This document shows positions 5,656-8,705 of a DNA stretch of 8,705 nucleotides, piece after piece. The notes under the pieces were generated by a model. The model did no database searches. It saw only the letters and a list, made by a program, of their open reading frames with translations, and was not told where the DNA came from. Each line of letters opens with the position of its first letter. The stretch's first letter is position 1. Source of the stretch: JADFUS01 sp036653215 (GTDB lineage Bacteria; Bacteroidota; Bacteroidia; Bacteroidales; Rikenellaceae); assembly GCA_036653215.1 (NCBI GenBank), contig JAVVUK010000070.1, forward strand, positions 1-8,705, given 5' to 3'. The translations under genes and the position numbers were made by a program.

Positions 5656-8640
5656 CTATTCTTGATCTTTACGTGAGGCTACATAACGCACAATCCCTTT
5701 GTTGTTTAATCCGTCGATAAAGACATAAAGAGGATGGCGAAATGTGACGTGCCTAATATATTCGGTTTCAAAGGTTGCCTCTTGTTCATCAAGGAAGTCT
5801 GTATCGTAAATGCCATTTCCCTGACAAGGGTTTAAAGTCATATATCCAACGCCAAAAGAGGTTAGGTTTTGGAAGAAGTGGGTCCCTTGACTGGGCTCAA
5901 TAAGGAAATTAGGAAGTCCACTTTCACAAATGACACGTGCTTGCGATATTTGAGACCACTTTATAGGCACGCCAAGCCATGGATCGCTCGACCCCCATCG
6001 TCCGGGACCTATGAGGATAAAGTTTTTCCCTTTCTCTTGGAACACCTCGTTTAGCTCGGTAAGCTCTCTGGCTATGACTTCCGTCTTTGCAGGGTTAAAA
6101 GCATCGGTCTTGACATATACTATATCACGAAGTCCCAATATGCGCCCAAGCCCCATAGCAGAAGTAGCGTATATTATGGAGTCTGTCACATCCTCAGCCT
6201 CCCATTTTATAGTCTCTTTTTGTGACTCTTTAACAATTGGACGTATCTGTAAAAACTTAAATTCGGCAGCCTTACCCGGCTTGACATCCATATTAAGGGC
6301 AAACTCTATCTCGACCTCTGTTTTCAACTCTTTACGTCCAATTTCGAGAAGCTCAGAGATGATTTGTGCTATCGGCAGTTCGTTATAAGTCAGTAGTTTG
6401 GAGAATGTTATAACCTTACGACCAGTAGTCATTGGCGAGTCGCTCATCCTCTCATTTTGCGCATCCCATGTGGAAGCCGCATATTTCATGTTACGATAAG
6501 AGGCCGCATCTTGGACTTCGACATCAACAATGTTTACAGAGTCGTCTGTCGAGGTGCGGAACGCCTCAGGACGCAGGTCTATGGCGTAAAATGAACGTTG
6601 AGTGTCTCTTAAAGCAAGCTCTGGAGTCGATAGTTGAAGTATCTTCTTAGGGTAGCGAGGGCTAAAACGAAGAGCCTTACCTCCCTCCACAACGAGTTTC
6701 CCAAGACCTAAGCCTACCGTTACAACCCCATCATGAGGCTTCTCGTCTCCAATAGGATAGAAATTTACCGAACGTGCCACGCCCGACATTGTAGGGAAGA
6801 ATATGTTATTCTCCTCTGTTCCGCAAACCTCTTGTAATACGACAGCCATTTTTTCCTCCGAAAGCACATTAGAAGTAGCATTTATGTATGAACGACTTGC
6901 CGCATAATAGACAGAGGCATAGACGCTCTTTACAGCCTTTGTGAGCTGACGTAACATCTGGTCTATGTTTGTGTTGTAAGGGATCATATAAGTCGAGTAG
7001 ACCCCTGCAAAAGGTTGAAAATAGGAGTCTTCCAATTTAGATGACGATCGTATGGCAATAGGGTTTCGTGTATATGAAAGATATACCTTTAACGAGTCCA
7101 TGATTTTTTCTGGAAGACGAGATCCTACAAATTCTTGCAATATATCATCATCGTTAAGGTCGCTATTTATGACAGATGCCAAGCCATTTTCACGGATAAA
7201 ATCGTCGAATACGTCGGTTGCCAAGACCAAAGTACGAGGGATTGTGACCCTTACTTTAGGGTATTTGTCAAAAAGCCCCTTTTCGAGAAGCATCTTATTT
7301 ACAAAAGCCAAGCCACGAGCCTTGCCTCCTAACGAGCCACCTCCAATACGAGAGAACCACATATAACGATGGTAACGTTCATTGTCGAAGAGGGCAACGA
7401 TACCTTGTCCCAACAAACTACGATAGTCTCGTATGATGCTAACCACCAATGAACGCATATCTTCCATGTCCGAGAAATCGGAGTTTTTAATATCTTTAAA
7501 CTCGGCACCCAAGCCAAAAAGCCCACGTGCCATAAGCCACTTAGAGATATGGTTACGTGAGGTGTGGTATGCTAAAATGTTTATATCTATATTTTTTATA
7601 ATCTCTTGGAAATCTTTTAATTCCTTAGCACGAGCAAGCTCAAGTCCTGTCTCAGGGTCTCGAAAGATGAAATCGCCAAAAGAAAATTCTTTGACTATAT
7701 AATCTGAGAGGTCTGCAAGCAGCGTTTTTGAGTATTTATGTATAAAACCTACATTTTGGAATAGCTCTGTTACACGCTTATCTTCACGTGACGATTGTAT
7801 CAAAAAAGGCATTTGCGGATCGTCCTCACGCACCATTTTACAAAGTTCAATCCCTGCATCTCCAATCATCGTGCCTCCGACTTTGTCTTTATATGAGATG
7901 TCCGAAATTACGCCGAGCGTGTTGTTTTTATAAAGACGATATAGCTCTACCGCCTCATTAAAAGTCGTGGTAAACATAATCTTAGGACGAGCACGACGTT
8001 GTACCGACCCTTGTTCTTCATTCAGCGTCTCACGGATAAACTCTTGTGACTGCTGCAAAACTAACTTATAAAGAAGAGGTAGGTATGTGGAATAGTAACG
8101 TATAGAATCTTCAACGAGAATTATAGTCTGCACGTCGTTTTCTATAACGTCGTTATAGGCGTTCATCTTATCCTCAAATAGCTTTACGATAGCGAGTATA
8201 AGATCGGCATTGCCGAGCCAATAAAAGATATAATCTATATATGAGATGTCTCTTCCGTCTAACTTTAGAGATAACTCACGAGAGAAATGAGCAAGTAGCA
8301 CCACTGGAGCGTCATAAAACTCCTTTGAGATACGAGCGAACTCAAAACCATCTATCTCTCCCACATTTAACATCGTTATGATAAGGTCAAAATGCTCTGT
8401 TGTCTCATCGTTTAACAACTCTAAAGCCTCTTTTGCCGAGTCTTTGCGAGTAAAAGCAGGTGGATTGGAAAGGTCGAGCTCCGCATACTCACGCCTAAGT
8501 TGAGTGTCTATCCTCCCATCTTCCTCAAGTGTAAAAGCATCATAAGAGTTGCAAACAAGCAACACCCTATTTATTCGTTTAGACATCAACGAGTCGTAAT
8601 CGGTCCTGTTAAGTCTATTCTTTATTCTTTCGTCTCTCAT
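5656..8640 (-). CDS. REC-REC-PPDK_N ATP-grasp fusion (PEP synthase-like, lacks PEP domains)
   Basis: This 994-residue protein probably senses or relays a signal and binds or transfers phosphate from ATP; its reaction is unknown. A degenerate receiver domain (about 24-155) has Met90 at the phospho-acceptor position. A second receiver (about 171-318) keeps the acidic pair Glu177/Asp178, acceptor Asp247, Ser283/284 and Lys302, with an extra loop near 195-220. A helical linker (319-429) contains YHTSRNHISKWLMARG. The ATP-grasp module of PPDK/PEP synthase (about 430-805) shows GGGSLGGKARG (433-443), IRSSSKLEDS (530-539), FAGVYSTY (544-551), Gln603, SGVARS (619-624), GLGLGKLVVEGG (643-654), EIEFA (777-781) and LQIRPI (797-802). 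Residues 812-994 form a separate domain with GPGRWGSSDPW (878-888) and EPSQGTHFFQNL (915-926). The phosphohistidine swivel domain (GGxTSHAA) and the C-terminal PEP/pyruvate barrel are absent, so it cannot perform the full PEP synthase reaction alone. Databases may label such proteins 'phosphoenolpyruvate synthase'. The ATG at 8640 is used; no clear promoter or Shine-Dalgarno is seen in the 65 bases upstream. Confidence 0.85.
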   Translation of the reverse strand: MRDERIKNRLNRTDYDSLMSKRINRVLLVCNSYDAFTLEEDGRIDTQLRREYAELDLSNPPAFTRKDSAKEALELLNDETTEHFDLIITMLNVGEIDGFEFARISKEFYDAPVVLLAHFSRELSLKLDGRDISYIDYIFYWLGNADLILAIVKLFEDKMNAYNDVIENDVQTIILVEDSIRYYSTYLPLLYKLVLQQSQEFIRETLNEEQGSVQRRARPKIMFTTTFNEAVELYRLYKNNTLGVISDISYKDKVGGTMIGDAGIELCKMVREDDPQMPFLIQSSREDKRVTELFQNVGFIHKYSKTLLADLSDYIVKEFSFGDFIFRDPETGLELARAKELKDFQEIIKNIDINILAYHTSRNHISKWLMARGLFGLGAEFKDIKNSDFSDMEDMRSLVVSIIRDYRSLLGQGIVALFDNERYHRYMWFSRIGGGSLGGKARGLAFVNKMLLEKGLFDKYPKVRVTIPRTLVLATDVFDDFIRENGLASVINSDLNDDDILQEFVGSRLPEKIMDSLKVYLSYTRNPIAIRSSSKLEDSYFQPFAGVYSTYMIPYNTNIDQMLRQLTKAVKSVYASVYYAASRSYINATSNVLSEEKMAVVLQEVCGTEENNIFFPTMSGVARSVNFYPIGDEKPHDGVVTVGLGLGKLVVEGGKALRFSPRYPKKILQLSTPELALRDTQRSFYAIDLRPEAFRTSTDDSVNIVDVEVQDAASYRNMKYAASTWDAQNERMSDSPMTTGRKVITFSKLLTYNELPIAQIISELLEIGRKELKTEVEIEFALNMDVKPGKAAEFKFLQIRPIVKESQKETIKWEAEDVTDSIIYATSAMGLGRILGLRDIVYVKTDAFNPAKTEVIARELTELNEVFQEKGKNFILIGPGRWGSSDPWLGVPIKWSQISQARVICESGLPNFLIEPSQGTHFFQNLTSFGVGYMTLNPCQGNGIYDTDFLDEQEATFETEYIRHVTFRHPLYVFIDGLNNKGIVRYVASRKDQE

Positions 8641-8705
8641 AATAAAATTATGTTATCATGAAAACAGCTTTTTACTGTCCGTCATTTATTTTATTTATTC
8701 CAATC
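8641..8705 (-). other. Upstream region of the REC-REC-ATP-grasp gene
   Basis: This AT-rich 65-base stretch lies upstream of the minus-strand start at 8640 and runs to the window edge. It contains a seven-base direct repeat, ATTTATT at 8684-8690 and 8693-8699, and a weak ACAG/CTGT inverted pair near 8664-8678. No TAnnTTTG element at a usable distance is found on the minus strand. The promoter therefore probably lies beyond the window, is degenerate, or the gene is co-transcribed from upstream. Confidence 0.4.

Noticed and set aside
6011..6388. Open frame of 125 residues on the plus strand inside the large minus-strand gene
   Set aside because: It lies opposite conserved ATP-grasp and C-terminal motifs, and its Ser-rich composition is typical of an antisense shadow.
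5656..8640. Assignment of the large protein as true PEP synthase (ppsA) or PPDK (ppdK)
   Set aside because: The swivel histidine domain and PEP/pyruvate-binding barrel are absent and two receiver domains are present, so neither name is justified.
8664..8678. Possible hairpin ACAG...CTGT upstream of the REC-REC-ATP-grasp gene
   Set aside because: Only four paired bases around a seven-base loop; this is expected by chance and is not a convincing terminator or operator.

Overview
The window looks like chromosomal DNA from a member of Bacteroidetes, most likely the order Bacteroidales. Three things point there. The gap between the two divergent genes carries perfect matches to the phylum-specific promoter element TAnnTTTG. 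Start sites lack strong Shine-Dalgarno sequences. The proteins (a POTRA-less Omp85 barrel whose signal peptide ends just before Gln, and a REC-REC-ATP-grasp 'PEP synthase-like' protein) resemble families common in that phylum. Isoleucine is very often encoded by ATA and the DNA is fairly AT-rich. I cannot name a genus. All six genes are intact, and I see no mobile elements, tRNA or rRNA genes, CRISPR arrays or signs of recent transfer.

Layout: a DUF2461 gene (46-693, minus) diverges from a four-gene plus-strand run. That run encodes a signal-peptide-bearing Omp85-type outer-membrane barrel (806-2173), a catalytic M16 zinc peptidase (2229-3473), a non-catalytic M16 partner (3463-4728, overlapping by 11 bases) and a ten-helix EamA/DMT transporter (4737-5654). 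Spacings are +55, -11 and +8 bases, so the four are probably one operon. A large minus-strand gene (5656-8640) converges on the operon with one base between the two stop codons. It encodes two receiver domains fused to a PPDK/PEP-synthase-type ATP-grasp domain and a distinctive C-terminal domain.

How the genes fit together: the two M16 proteins have complementary halves of an M16B active site. One has HxxEH and the downstream Glu; the other has lost these but keeps the substrate-binding Arg/Tyr pair. They therefore probably act as an obligate heterodimer, and with no signal peptide they are probably cytoplasmic. Why they sit with an outer-membrane barrel and an exporter-like permease is not evident from sequence.

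The two places most worth a second look are the large minus-strand protein and the 694-805 gap. The protein keeps the ATP-binding module of PEP synthase but lacks the phosphohistidine and PEP-binding domains, so 'PEP synthase' would be a misleading name. The gap holds a perfect 8-bp inverted repeat whose two arms are themselves TATCTTTG promoter elements pointing in opposite directions.
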